The notes under the pieces were generated by a model that saw nothing but the letters and a program-made list of their open reading frames with translations, was not told where the DNA came from and made no database searches. From positions 1-49,010 of the forward strand of contig NZ_JAKNRW010000038.1 in the NCBI RefSeq assembly GCF_023072615.1: a DNA stretch of 49,010 nucleotides, read 5' to 3'. Every line of letters starts with the position of its first letter. The first letter of the stretch is position 1. The stretch comes from Pseudomonas violetae. GTDB lineage: Bacteria; Pseudomonadota; Gammaproteobacteria; Pseudomonadales; Pseudomonadaceae. The position numbers and the translations under genes were made by a program. Below, one piece after another: positions 1 through 7,719 of this stretch.

Positions 1-501
1 GCCCAGCGACAGCGCGCTGCCCAGCCCGTATGCCACCAGCAGCAGGCTGGTGCCGGCATTGGCGCCTTGCAGCATGGCGCCGGTGAGGATCACCCCGAGG
101 ATCGGCCCGGCACAGGGTGCCCACAGCAGGCCGGTGGCCACGCCGATCATGATCGAGCCCAATGGGCCGGACATTTTGCGGGTCTCTGGATCGAGGCGAT
201 TGCCCAGCAGCACGAAGGGACGCGCCAGCCAGCCGCCAATCCGCGCGGAAATCAGCGACAGGGCAAACAGCGCCATCACTGCCAATGCCACATGGCGGCC
301 GGTGTTGTTGGCCTGTATGACCCATTCGCTGCTGACCACGGCCAGGCTGGCGACCAGGGCGAAGGTCAGGACCATGCCGCCGAGGGTCAGCAGGATCGAG
401 GAGCGGCTGCGGTCGACTCCGGCGAACAAGAACGGCACGACCGGGAGGATGCACGGGCTGAGGACGGTGAGAATACCGCCCAGAAAAGCGATGAGTAACA
501 T
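1..501 (-). CDS. Cytochrome c biogenesis/thiol-disulfide membrane protein, DsbD/CcdA (DipZ-like), 3' part cut by window edge
   Basis: The reading frame starts at 501 and runs off the left edge, leaving 167 residues. It is almost all hydrophobic helix. The N-terminal helix carries LSPCILPVVPFLFAG (Cys17) and a second helix carries LLWAPCAGP (Cys130); this cysteine pair in Pro-rich helices is the signature of the CcdA/DsbD transmembrane domain, which moves electrons from cytoplasmic thioredoxin to periplasmic thiols. A modest AAGGTG ribosome site precedes the ATG. A DipZ-type protein with a periplasmic thioredoxin-like tail is possible, but that part lies outside the window. The family call is secure; the exact member is not. 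Confidence 0.85.
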   Translation of the reverse strand, partial: MLLIAFLGGILTVLSPCILPVVPFLFAGVDRSRSSILLTLGGMVLTFALVASLAVVSSEWVIQANNTGRHVALAVMALFALSLISARIGGWLARPFVLLGNRLDPETRKMSGPLGSIMIGVATGLLWAPCAGPILGVILTGAMLQGANAGTSLLLVAYGLGSALSLG

Positions 502-563
502 GGGGATCACCTTGAAATGGGGACCTTTGTAGGAATGGAGTATGTGAGGGGCGATCAACAGAC

Positions 564-827
564 TCAGTTGTCTTCGTTGCAGCCGTCCGCGAATTTGCGG
601 TAGTCCAGGACCTTGGTGTCGCCCTGCGAGTCGAGGTAGGTCAGCTGGGCGTTGATAATTCCGCAGGACGGCGTGGCGTCCTGTTTCATCGAGATGACTT
701 TCTTGATGTCCAGGTGCTTGCCGTAGGTGTAGGTTTCAGGCTTGACCGTGGCTTCGGCGCGGGCCGACAGGGTGCAGATGTTCAGCGCGGCAAACAGGCA
801 GGCGGCGTAGATGGCTTTAGTATTCAT
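564..827 (-). CDS. Small periplasmic protein, DUF2790-like
   Basis: An 87-residue protein with a clear Sec signal peptide (positive MNTK start, hydrophobic core, cleavage near ARA at about 24) and a good GAGGAG ribosome site five bases before the ATG. The mature part has two cysteines (in TPSCGI and DGCNED), which could form a disulfide, and an acidic C-terminus. It resembles the small DUF2790 periplasmic proteins common in Pseudomonas, whose function I do not know. It lies just behind the partial DsbD-like gene on the same strand with a 60-base gap, so cotranscription is possible. Confidence 0.7.
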   Translation of the reverse strand: MNTKAIYAACLFAALNICTLSARAEATVKPETYTYGKHLDIKKVISMKQDATPSCGIINAQLTYLDSQGDTKVLDYRKFADGCNEDN

Positions 828-975
828 GGTGGCTCCTCAAGGCTTCAATGGTTCAGGTATTGAGCCGAGGCGGTTAGGGTTTGCCTCGATGGAGCTCATT
901 AGAAGCCCGCCAGGTATCCCCTCTGTGTCGGAAACAGGCGCGGGGTAATCGCTACGTATCAGAACCGCCTCCCGA

Positions 976-989
976 TACACAGCGATACA
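976..989. promoter_or_regulatory. RstA-like direct-repeat box 1 (TACA-N6-TACA)
   Basis: TACACAGCGATACA. Together with the second copy at 1043-1056 it forms a repeated element GATACAC-N-GC-N-ATACAAA about 67 bases apart, in the region between the DUF2790-like gene and the response-regulator remnant. OmpR-type regulators bind direct repeats, and the E. coli RstA box has the same TACA-N6-TACA layout. Assignment to this two-component pair is inference. Confidence 0.4.
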
Positions 990-1042
990 AAAACCCGGAA
1001 ATCACGGTTTTTGAGTCTGCGTGTGTCCATCCACAGGCCAGA

Positions 1043-1056
1043 TACACTGCAATACA
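1043..1056. promoter_or_regulatory. RstA-like direct-repeat box 2 (TACA-N6-TACA)
   Basis: TACACTGCAATACA, second copy of the element at 976-989, about 70 bases before the ATG of the response-regulator remnant. The rest of the 300-base gap 828-1126 shows only a weak A/T-stem hairpin at 989-1012. Confidence 0.4.
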
Positions 1057-1126
1057 AAGGGCAGGAGTCGCGCGCGCTAAGGCTCGCTAAACTGCGCGAC
1101 ATCCCCCGTTTACAGAGGCCCGGCCC

Positions 1127-1423
1127 ATGGAACACGTTGATCACATTCTCATCGTTGACGATGACCGCGAGATTCGTGAACCGGTCGGCCATTACCTGAA
1201 AAAGAACGGGCTTCGCACCACGGTGGTCGCCGACGGCCGACAAATGCACGCTTTCCTCGAATCCACGCCAGTGGACATCATGATGCCGGGGGACGATGTC
1301 CCGCTGCTGTGCCGCGCACTTCGCGCCGGCACACACCGGGCCAATCCAGTATTGATGCTCCCCGCCCGTAGCGAGGGCTACGTCTTCAACCTGGCGGCTG
1401 AAGTCGTCGAGGCATCCTCATGA
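1127..1423 (+). pseudogene. OmpR-family response regulator, internally deleted remnant (98 aa)
   Basis: The N-terminus HILIVDDDREIRE is a normal receiver start with the acidic pocket, and IMMPGDD is the segment that follows the phosphorylated Asp. OmpR-type regulators are about 240 residues; this frame has 98. Residues usually present before the Asp (LIVLD or similar) are missing, and after MLPARS the text jumps to EGYVFNLAAE, which looks like the last wing strand of the DNA-binding domain. The rest of the receiver and nearly the whole winged helix are therefore gone, without a frameshift. The stop overlaps the kinase ATG (ATGA), so translational coupling to the kinase survives. It cannot bind DNA as a normal regulator; whether it is still made is unknown. 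Confidence 0.7.
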
Positions 1424-2724
1424 ATTTCTCGCTGCGCTGGCCCCGCACCCTCGCCTCGCGGCTGTCGCTTATTTTCCTCGTCGGGCTGATCCTGGCGCAG
1501 GCGCTGTCCTTCGGAGCGCAGTACTACGAACGTTATGAAAGCGCGAAAAACACCATGCTCGGCAATCTGGAAACCGATGTGTCGACTTCCATCGCCATCC
1601 TTGACCGCCTGCCTGCCGATGAACGGGCGAGCTGGCTGCAACAGCTGAACAGGCCCAACTATGGGTACATGCTGGACGAAGGATCTGCGGGAGTGACCAT
1701 GAACGATTCGCCGATGGCGATGACCTCGATCAAGGAGGCCATTGGCAACGACTACCCGATGACCTACACCGATATTCCAGGGGCGCAAAAACATTTCCAG
1801 GTGCACCTGAAACTGGCGGATGGCAGTCCAGTGACCATCGACGTCCGGCCGGCAATGGCGCCCTTGTCCCCGTGGTTGCCGGTGGTGCTGCTGGGGCAAC
1901 TGGTCCTGTTGATCCTGTGCACCTGGTTGGCTGTCAGGATCGCTATCCGTCCCCTCACTCGCCTCGCCCAAGCGGTAGAAACCCTCGACCCCAACGCGCA
2001 CCCGGTGCATCTCGACGAGAAAGGCCCCACCGAGGTCGCCCATGCGGCCAAGGCGTTTAACGCGATGCAGGCGCGAATTGCGGCGTACCTGAAAGAACGC
2101 ATGCAACTGCTCGCCGCGATTTCCCATGACCTGCAAACCCCGATCACCCGGATGAAACTGCGCGCCGAATTCATGGACGACTCCAGCGAGAAGGACAAAC
2201 TGTGGAGCGACCTGGGCGAAATAGAGCACCTGGTCCGAGAGGGCGTGGCCTATGCACGCAGCGTGCACGGCGCCACCGAGGAAGTCTGCCGGACCCATCT
2301 CGATTCATTCCTCGACAGCCTGGTGTTCGACTATCAAGACATAGGCAAGGACGTGTCCCTGGAAGGCAAGAGTGACGCGGTGATCAACACCCGGCCCCAT
2401 GCGCTACGCAGGGTACTGGTCAACCTGACCGACAACGCCCTCAAGTTCGCCGGCGCCGCGCAGCTGCAGGTGGAGTCACAGGCCGGTGGCAGCTTGTCGA
2501 TCAAGGTGATGGATCGCGGCCCGGGCATCACCCAGGAAGAACTGGCCCATGTGCTGGAACCTTTCTTTCGAGTGGAAAACTCGCGTAACCGCAGCACCGG
2601 CGGGACCGGCCTGGGCCTGGCAATCGCCCAACAGCTGGCGCTGGCGCTGGGCGGGTCCTTGACCTTGAGCAATCGTGAAGGCGGTGGCCTGTGCGCACAA
2701 CTCAAATTGCCCGCTGCTAAATAG
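1420..2724 (+). CDS. Membrane sensor histidine kinase (EnvZ/RstB type)
   Basis: A full-length 434-residue kinase: transmembrane helix at about 15-33, a periplasmic domain, second helix at about 150-173, HAMP segment, dimerisation box AAISHDLQTPITRMK with the phosphorylated His near 236, N box NLTDNALKFA, and G boxes DRGPGI and GGTGLGLAIA. It should phosphorylate an OmpR-family partner, but the regulator encoded just upstream has lost its output domain, so the kinase looks orphaned unless it acts on another regulator. It overlaps the upstream frame by four bases. The stop overlaps the convergent acetyltransferase gene by eight bases. Intact reading frame; signal unknown. Confidence 0.9.
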   Translation: MNFSLRWPRTLASRLSLIFLVGLILAQALSFGAQYYERYESAKNTMLGNLETDVSTSIAILDRLPADERASWLQQLNRPNYGYMLDEGSAGVTMNDSPMAMTSIKEAIGNDYPMTYTDIPGAQKHFQVHLKLADGSPVTIDVRPAMAPLSPWLPVVLLGQLVLLILCTWLAVRIAIRPLTRLAQAVETLDPNAHPVHLDEKGPTEVAHAAKAFNAMQARIAAYLKERMQLLAAISHDLQTPITRMKLRAEFMDDSSEKDKLWSDLGEIEHLVREGVAYARSVHGATEEVCRTHLDSFLDSLVFDYQDIGKDVSLEGKSDAVINTRPHALRRVLVNLTDNALKFAGAAQLQVESQAGGSLSIKVMDRGPGITQEELAHVLEPFFRVENSRNRSTGGTGLGLAIAQQLALALGGSLTLSNREGGGLCAQLKLPAAK

Positions 2725-3406
2725 CGCCGTCACCCCGCCCGCGAACGAACTCGTGGGCTTTGTGTGTCAGTTGATCCAGATGCCGGTCCCGTTGCTTTTC
2801 CGCATCGACCATCGCCCGCTTGCCGTGCTTTTGCAGCAGGTAAGTATGAATCTGGCGCACCTCCAGCGAGCTGTAGATGGGCGCTACGTCCAGCAATCCC
2901 ATGAGCCCGTCGCTGCTGTGATCACGGGTGTTCATGAGCACCTGGGTGCCGCGCACGCCAACCACCTGGAAACCCATCGATTCGAACCACCGCACCTTGG
3001 CCACGGCGCACGTCAGTTCGGCGTGGGGATAACGCCCCACCATCTCCCGCAACATCCGCCGGGCGATCCCCTGCCGTCGATGCCCGGCCTGCACCGCCAT
3101 GTACGCCACGCCACACGCATCGGGATCATCCTGTACCGGCAGGTACAACAGGAAACCAACGACCTGCTCGGGGTCATCCTCATCGGTGGCCACCAGCAAT
3201 TCCACGGCAACCCCCTTGGTGCCGTTTAACGCCTCCAGATACAGATGCACTTCATAGCCGATCGCATATTGGTAAACGTTGTACAACAGGTTGCTCGGCG
3301 GGATCGCGATCATGCTGATGTCAGTGAGGTTGTCGACCACCAACTGCAGGATCTGGCTGGTCAGATGCTCTGGGCATGGGGTTTTGAAATGAGTGATCTG
3401 GGGCAT
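2717..3406 (-). CDS. GNAT-family N-acetyltransferase
   Basis: A 229-residue protein. The acetyl-CoA binding motif A is visible as AYMAVQAGHRRQGIARRML (about residues 120-138), with the R/Q-x-x-G-x-G/A loop RRQGIA, followed by a WFESMGF motif B-like segment. The N-terminal hundred residues give the usual beta-sheet with hydrophobic strand VVGFLLYLPV. The substrate cannot be read from sequence. The gene is alone on its strand and ends inside the 3' end of the convergent kinase gene, leaving no space for a normal terminator between them. Confidence 0.85.
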   Translation of the reverse strand: MPQITHFKTPCPEHLTSQILQLVVDNLTDISMIAIPPSNLLYNVYQYAIGYEVHLYLEALNGTKGVAVELLVATDEDDPEQVVGFLLYLPVQDDPDACGVAYMAVQAGHRRQGIARRMLREMVGRYPHAELTCAVAKVRWFESMGFQVVGVRGTQVLMNTRDHSSDGLMGLLDVAPIYSSLEVRQIHTYLLQKHGKRAMVDAEKQRDRHLDQLTHKAHEFVRGRGDGAI

Positions 3407-3617
3407 GTGCGGCTCTGGGTCTGGCTGGCGCTCGAAGGTGCAATCATAACGCGGTGAGTGCGTATCAGGTGACCTGCGCAGGTCCTAGCCTCGAATTCAT
3501 CAGCCCCACGCCTAACGAAGCCGCGCCCGTTTTTGTCGCCGCTGGCACAGCCCGTGTTGGGCTGCTGCAAGGATGAGGCAATGCAACAGGGTGGTTTGAC
3601 GCAGCGCCACCAGGTAC

Positions 3618-4187
3618 TTAATGCTCAGGCGCCACTACCCGAAACTTGATGTCAATGTCCTTGGAGACAACGGTATCAGCCCACTCCCCTTCGCCAATCT
3701 TGAAAAGATCGCGATCGAGAACAAACTCGCCATTGAACAAACCGATGCCACTCTCCGGTTTCAGTTCGACCTGGACCTGCACTTCTCGGGTCAAGCCCCT
3801 GATCGTAAGGTTACCGGCCACGGCATAACGGTTGTTACCCAGGTCCGTGACCCCGGTCGATTCGAACACACCCTGAGGAAATTCCGGGGTATTGAACCAG
3901 GCTGGTTTCTGCAGTTCGATGTTGGCGTCGCTGCTGCCCGCATCGATGCTGGCCATATCGATGACCAGCCGGGTGCGGGCTGCCGTCGGGTTGGCGGTGT
4001 CGAACTCGAAGCTGGCTTCGAACCTGCTGAACGTCCCGTAAACCTCGGAACCCATCTGGTTGAAGGTGAAGCTTATCTGGCTTGCAGTGGGGTTAACGCG
4101 GGTGTACTCGGTGGCTTGGGCCCACGGCACCGTACCCATGCTAAAAATGATCGCCAATGCGATGGAACACGGGAATCGGCGGGACAT
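3618..4187 (-). CDS. YceI-family periplasmic lipid-binding-like protein
   Basis: A 189-residue protein with a Sec signal peptide (cleavage near AQA at about 26) and a GGAG ribosome site. The mature part has the YceI lipocalin-like pattern: NPTASQISFTFNQMGSEVYGTFSRFEA, the WFNTPEFP motif, and the LTIRGLTREV motif in the middle of the barrel. YceI proteins bind isoprenoid-like lipids and are often induced by stress; a precise role here cannot be given. It is a single gene between the acetyltransferase and the MATE exporter, on the same strand as both but with gaps of 100-200 bases. Confidence 0.9.
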   Translation of the reverse strand: MSRRFPCSIALAIIFSMGTVPWAQATEYTRVNPTASQISFTFNQMGSEVYGTFSRFEASFEFDTANPTAARTRLVIDMASIDAGSSDANIELQKPAWFNTPEFPQGVFESTGVTDLGNNRYAVAGNLTIRGLTREVQVQVELKPESGIGLFNGEFVLDRDLFKIGEGEWADTVVSKDIDIKFRVVAPEH

Positions 4188-4291
4188 GTGATTCTCCGGT
4201 CGGGGCTTGGTGTACCGATTGAAAGGCCAAATGCGGTAGATGGACTAAAGCAAAGAAACGCGTGTTGTTCCACCCGCCATGTGAGGCTTAC

Positions 4292-5638
4292 CTAAACCAA
4301 CCTCTCGATCCTGCGGTGCAGCCAAACGAATCGGTAGTACGCCGTCTGCAACGCCAGCATTCCCAGGTACGCCACCGGAAACGCCATCCACACGCCTTGC
4401 AGACCAAACTGCTCATCCAGTAAGTAGGCCACGGGCAATTGCACCAGCAGCACGCAAACGATCGAGATCGCCATCGGCACCAGCACCGTGCCGCTGGCGC
4501 GCATGATACCGCCGATGATCGCCTGGAAGCCGAAGATCAACAGGCTCCAGAGCATGATATGCAGCAGGTGTTCAGCCATCGCCCGGGTCGAGTCATCCGT
4601 GAGGAACAGTCCCAGCAGCCAGTGCGACAACAGATAACCCAACAATACCAGGCCACCGGTCAGGCACACGTTGATCCAGAGCCCGGTGCGCAGGATCGGC
4701 CCCATGCGTTCCAGGCGCCCGGCCCCTATCGCCTGGGCGCCGAGAATCGAGGCAGTGATGGCGATCGACAGCGCCGGGAACTGCACGTAATTAACGATCT
4801 GCGTCACCGCGCCATACGCTGCCGTCGCCTGGGAACCGTGCTGGTTCACCAGCGCCAGGATCACCAGTTCCGACAGCGACAGCACCACCATCTGCAAACC
4901 CGTGGGCAAGCCGATGCGCAACACCTTGCCGAGGATCACCCGGTCCAGCCGCATCGCCGCGAACATCTCCCGGTCCGGTGCCAGCGGATGTCCCCTGGCG
5001 ATCAATCGCCACGCCAGCCACCCCATTGCCGCCAGGTTACCCGCCAATCCGGCATACGCCGCGCTCTGAATCCCCATCGGTGGGAACCCCAGCCAGCCAC
5101 GAATCAAGGCCGGCGTCAGCGCCAGGCCGATACAGGTCGACACCAGCAATGCCACCAGTGGCGACATCGTATCGCTGACCCCGCGCAGCAATTGGGTAAA
5201 CAGCACGTACACCAGCAGCGACGGCATGATCCACATCATCACGTGGGCATAGGCCACGGCGTCGTCCAGTACATCGGCCGGTGTGCCCAGCCCCTGCAAG
5301 GCCGGCCGGGCGAATATGCTGCCAAGCACGGCCGCTGTCAGCCCGATCATCGCCCCCAGCAGCAACGTAGTACCCGCAATGGCCTTGACCATGTGCGCCT
5401 CGCGCGCGCCCCACGCCTGGCCGATCAGCACCCCGGCCCCTGCGCCGAGGCCGATCACCAGCGCAATAAAAAAGAACACGATCGGGAACATGCCAGAGAC
5501 CGCAGCGAGGGCCTGGGTACCGAGCATCTGGCCGATGTAGATGCTGTTGATGGTGCCCGACATGGACTGCAGGAAATTGGACAGGACCATGGGCGCGAGG
5601 AACAGCAGGTAGGTTTTCCACAGAGGCTGGGTTGACAT
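4292..5638 (-). CDS. MATE-family multidrug/toxin efflux transporter
   Basis: A 448-residue protein with about twelve hydrophobic helices in two related halves. FLAPMVLSNFLQSMSGTINSIYIGQMLG at the start is the first MATE helix, and GLGAGAGVLIGQAWGAR is the conserved loop of the family (reading split here: GLGAGAGVL and GQAWGAR). MATE proteins export organic cations in exchange for sodium or protons. The frame is open further upstream to 5836, but the added 66 residues are Pro/Arg-rich with no membrane character, so the ATG at 5638 that begins MSTQPLWKTYL is preferred. Its ribosome site is weak. No adjacent regulator is seen. Confidence 0.88.
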   Translation of the reverse strand: MSTQPLWKTYLLFLAPMVLSNFLQSMSGTINSIYIGQMLGTQALAAVSGMFPIVFFFIALVIGLGAGAGVLIGQAWGAREAHMVKAIAGTTLLLGAMIGLTAAVLGSIFARPALQGLGTPADVLDDAVAYAHVMMWIMPSLLVYVLFTQLLRGVSDTMSPLVALLVSTCIGLALTPALIRGWLGFPPMGIQSAAYAGLAGNLAAMGWLAWRLIARGHPLAPDREMFAAMRLDRVILGKVLRIGLPTGLQMVVLSLSELVILALVNQHGSQATAAYGAVTQIVNYVQFPALSIAITASILGAQAIGAGRLERMGPILRTGLWINVCLTGGLVLLGYLLSHWLLGLFLTDDSTRAMAEHLLHIMLWSLLIFGFQAIIGGIMRASGTVLVPMAISIVCVLLVQLPVAYLLDEQFGLQGVWMAFPVAYLGMLALQTAYYRFVWLHRRIERLV

Positions 5639-5753
5639 GAAAGGGAGGTCCGTCTCGACTGCGCAAGGTGAGCACTGAAGGATAGCCCCAGGATCGGGGG
5701 CAAGGGAAACAAAGGCTTCGCCCGGTGAGTTCAGGACGTCATCGACGCGTCGC

Positions 5754-6560
5754 CTACGGGTCCTTTGCGAATGCGGGGTCCATGCCGAAGGCGAGCATTT
5801 TGGGGTGGTGGGTAATGTATTCCCAGACGGGAGCACGACCGCTCAGCGGGCTGTGGCCATAAACCTTGTCCAGTGCCTTCAGCGTGCCCGTGATCAATTG
5901 GGTCTTGCAGTACTGCTGCACCAGGGGCGATCTGGCGTAATGCTCTTCTTGCAACTGCCCAATCATCCACAGCGTCGGGCGCCACCAGTCGTAGGCGAAA
6001 TCGCAATGCTTGATGACCATGGCCGAAGACTCGCGCTGGGCGAGCAAGGCAAAGAAATTGAGCATGTTGTCCAGCATCAGCCTATCCGCGCGGTCGGCGT
6101 GTTCGATTTGCCCATCAGTCAGTTCTTTCTTGGCCTCGTCCAGTTGCCGCAGGATCGGGATCACTTTCACCGGGAATGCGGCCTGGTCAACCACGAACAA
6201 ACGAGTCGCCAGGTAGTGCGCGTAGTCGCTGTCCTTGACCGCTGCCAGCAGTGCACGGAACGCGCCGTCCTTGACCTTCTGGAATTCCAGGCTGGTGAAC
6301 GTCTGGAACAGTTCGAAGATCGAGCGCTCGATTTCCTCACGCCGGGCATTACGCGACTGTTCAGCCTGGAACAGCAGCGTGATCACCACGCCACCAAACG
6401 CCAGCGCCGTGAACAGCACATTGAGCCCGTTGTAGACCGAACCGAAGGGTTCGGCGAACACGCTATCGGGCATTTGCCGCGACAGAGGGAAGGCCAGGGC
6501 CCAGACCAGCACGATCGCCAGCATGATCGCCGAGCCCAGCACGGCGGTTTTCGATTTCAT
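5754..6560 (-). CDS. Two-helix membrane protein with cytoplasmic helical domain, possibly putAbiC-like
   Basis: A 268-residue protein with two N-terminal transmembrane helices (about 8-26 and 44-65) followed by a charged, helical soluble domain beginning EQSRNARREEIERSIFELFQTF. That arrangement recalls the putative phage abortive-infection family putAbiC, but I see the resemblance only in layout and in the short helical motif, so the function should be treated as unknown. An AGGAG ribosome site precedes both a TTG at 6563 and the ATG at 6560; the ATG is used here. No partner gene of a defence system is adjacent. Confidence 0.55.
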   Translation of the reverse strand: MKSKTAVLGSAIMLAIVLVWALAFPLSRQMPDSVFAEPFGSVYNGLNVLFTALAFGGVVITLLFQAEQSRNARREEIERSIFELFQTFTSLEFQKVKDGAFRALLAAVKDSDYAHYLATRLFVVDQAAFPVKVIPILRQLDEAKKELTDGQIEHADRADRLMLDNMLNFFALLAQRESSAMVIKHCDFAYDWWRPTLWMIGQLQEEHYARSPLVQQYCKTQLITGTLKALDKVYGHSPLSGRAPVWEYITHHPKMLAFGMDPAFAKDP

Positions 6561-6763
6561 CAATGATCCACTCCTTTCGTTTTATTGACTGCTACTCAGT
6601 GGCGGCCAGGTCCCTGCTGCCATTCGGATCAAGCGGCATGGAAGCATACGTTCGCGCCATCGCTGGCGTCGATAGTCACCATCAACTCAATGAAGTTCTC
6701 ATAAAAATCCTGGGGCGTAACATCGCATCCATACCAACCAATAACACCCCGGAGCACACCATC

Positions 6764-7204
6764 ATGAAACGCCAAGTCCTTCTCAGCATCGCATTCTCTG
6801 TTTTTGCAGTTAACGCTTTTGCCGCCACTTCCACTCAGCCCGTCGTCGCTGAAGGTGGGTCGGATCGCCTGATTGAAAGTCGTGTGGCTGAAGGGGGTTC
6901 GGATCGTTTACTGGAACGTCGTGTGGCCGAAGGCGGCTCGGATCGTTTGCAGGAACGTCGTGTGGCCGAGGGCGGCTCGGATCGTTTGCAGGAACGTCGT
7001 GTGGCCGAAGGCGGCTCGGATCGTTTGCAGGAACGTCGTGTGGCCGAAGGCGGCTCGGATCGTTTGCAGGAACGTCGTGTGGCCGAGGGCGGCTCGGATC
7101 GTTTGCAGGAACGTCGTGTGGCCGAAGGCGGCTCGGATCGTTTGCAGGAACGTCGGGTTGCTGAAGGTGGTTCCGATCGCCTGATCGAGAGTCGCAACGC
7201 ATGA
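6764..7204 (+). CDS. Secreted tandem-repeat protein, nine VAEGGSDRLxExR units
   Basis: A 146-residue protein. Residues 1-20 are a Sec signal peptide (MKRQVLLSIAFSVFAVNAFA) and a GGAG ribosome site lies before the ATG. From residue 28 it consists of nine perfect-length 13-residue repeats, VAEGGSDRLQERR or a close variant, and ends ESRNA. First and last units read LIESR, the second LLERR, the middle six LQERR. Each repeat is rich in charge, so the mature protein is likely extended or helical rather than globular. I recall similar VAEGGSDR proteins in fluorescent pseudomonads but know no function. A bidirectional terminator follows. The frame is open upstream to 6563, but only the 6764 start gives a signal peptide. 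Confidence 0.8.
   Translation: MKRQVLLSIAFSVFAVNAFAATSTQPVVAEGGSDRLIESRVAEGGSDRLLERRVAEGGSDRLQERRVAEGGSDRLQERRVAEGGSDRLQERRVAEGGSDRLQERRVAEGGSDRLQERRVAEGGSDRLQERRVAEGGSDRLIESRNA
6845..7195 (+). repeat. Nine tandem 39-bp coding repeats
   Basis: Nine in-frame units of 39 bases code for the VAEGGSDR repeats. The six middle units are near-identical and differ only at one silent site (GAA or GAG for Glu) in the order A,G,A,A,G,A, which suggests a 117-bp three-unit block was duplicated once more. The outer units have diverged further. Confidence 0.95.
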
Positions 7205-7228
7205 GTGAAGTGTTAACGGCACCACCTG

Positions 7229-7259
7229 AAAAAACCCGGCCTCAACAGCCGGGTTTTTT
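7229..7259. terminator. Bidirectional rho-independent terminator
   Basis: Perfect stem AAAAAACCCGGC / GCCGGGTTTTTT with a seven-base loop. T-runs are present in both orientations, so it can end both the repeat-protein gene (plus) and the cytochrome gene (minus), which are convergent here. Confidence 0.92.
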
Positions 7260-7276
7260 CTGTCTGGTATTTGAGG

Positions 7277-7660
7277 TCATTGGGCGTTCTGGAACGTCTG
7301 CAGGTACGCCAGCACATCCGCGACTTTCTCGGGATCGCTTAGCCCCCAGAAGATCATCCGGGTTCCGGGGACTACTTTTTTCGGTGCCTCCAGATACGCA
7401 GTGAGCGTTTGCGTGGTCCAGGTGATGCCGGCTGATTTCATCGCAGCGGAATACTGGTAATCCGTGGTGCTGCCGGACATCCGGTCGAAAATCTGATTGA
7501 GTTGCGGGCCGAAAGACGCCCGGGCGGACTCGCCGACCTGATGGCAGCCGCCACAGATGCGGCCAAACAGTTTCTGCCCCGCCTGCGCATCACCGGCGGC
7601 ATTGGCCGGTGCAGCGAACAGCGTCAACAGGGCAACCGTGAGTCCAGCGGTGGTGTTCAT
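7277..7660 (-). CDS. Small periplasmic class I cytochrome c
   Basis: A 127-residue protein with a Sec signal peptide (cleavage near ANA at about 22), one haem-binding motif CGGCH at about residue 37, and a likely axial Met in PGTRMIF. This is the layout of cytochrome c2/c550-type electron carriers. An AGGAG ribosome site five bases upstream supports the ATG at 7660; a GTG two codons earlier overlaps that site and is unlikely. It stands alone between two terminators or gaps, and its redox partner is not evident. It is not close enough to the mnx genes to assign it to them. Confidence 0.9.
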   Translation of the reverse strand: MNTTAGLTVALLTLFAAPANAAGDAQAGQKLFGRICGGCHQVGESARASFGPQLNQIFDRMSGSTTDYQYSAAMKSAGITWTTQTLTAYLEAPKKVVPGTRMIFWGLSDPEKVADVLAYLQTFQNAQ

Positions 7661-7719
7661 GTTCACTCCTGATCAACCAGGCACTGTTGCACCTGGCGTC
7701 ACAGGATACGGGTTCTCAA

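Noticed and set aside
2717..2724. Functional significance of the overlapping convergent stop codons of kinase and acetyltransferase
   Set aside because: Eight-base convergent overlaps are common in dense bacterial genomes; nothing else here suggests regulation.
5639..5836. 66-residue N-terminal extension of the MATE transporter
   Set aside because: Pro/Arg-rich with no similarity to the family; the MATE fold begins right after ATG 5638.
6845..7195. CRISPR-like array
   Set aside because: The repeats are 39 bases with no spacers, keep one reading frame and code for a constant peptide unit.
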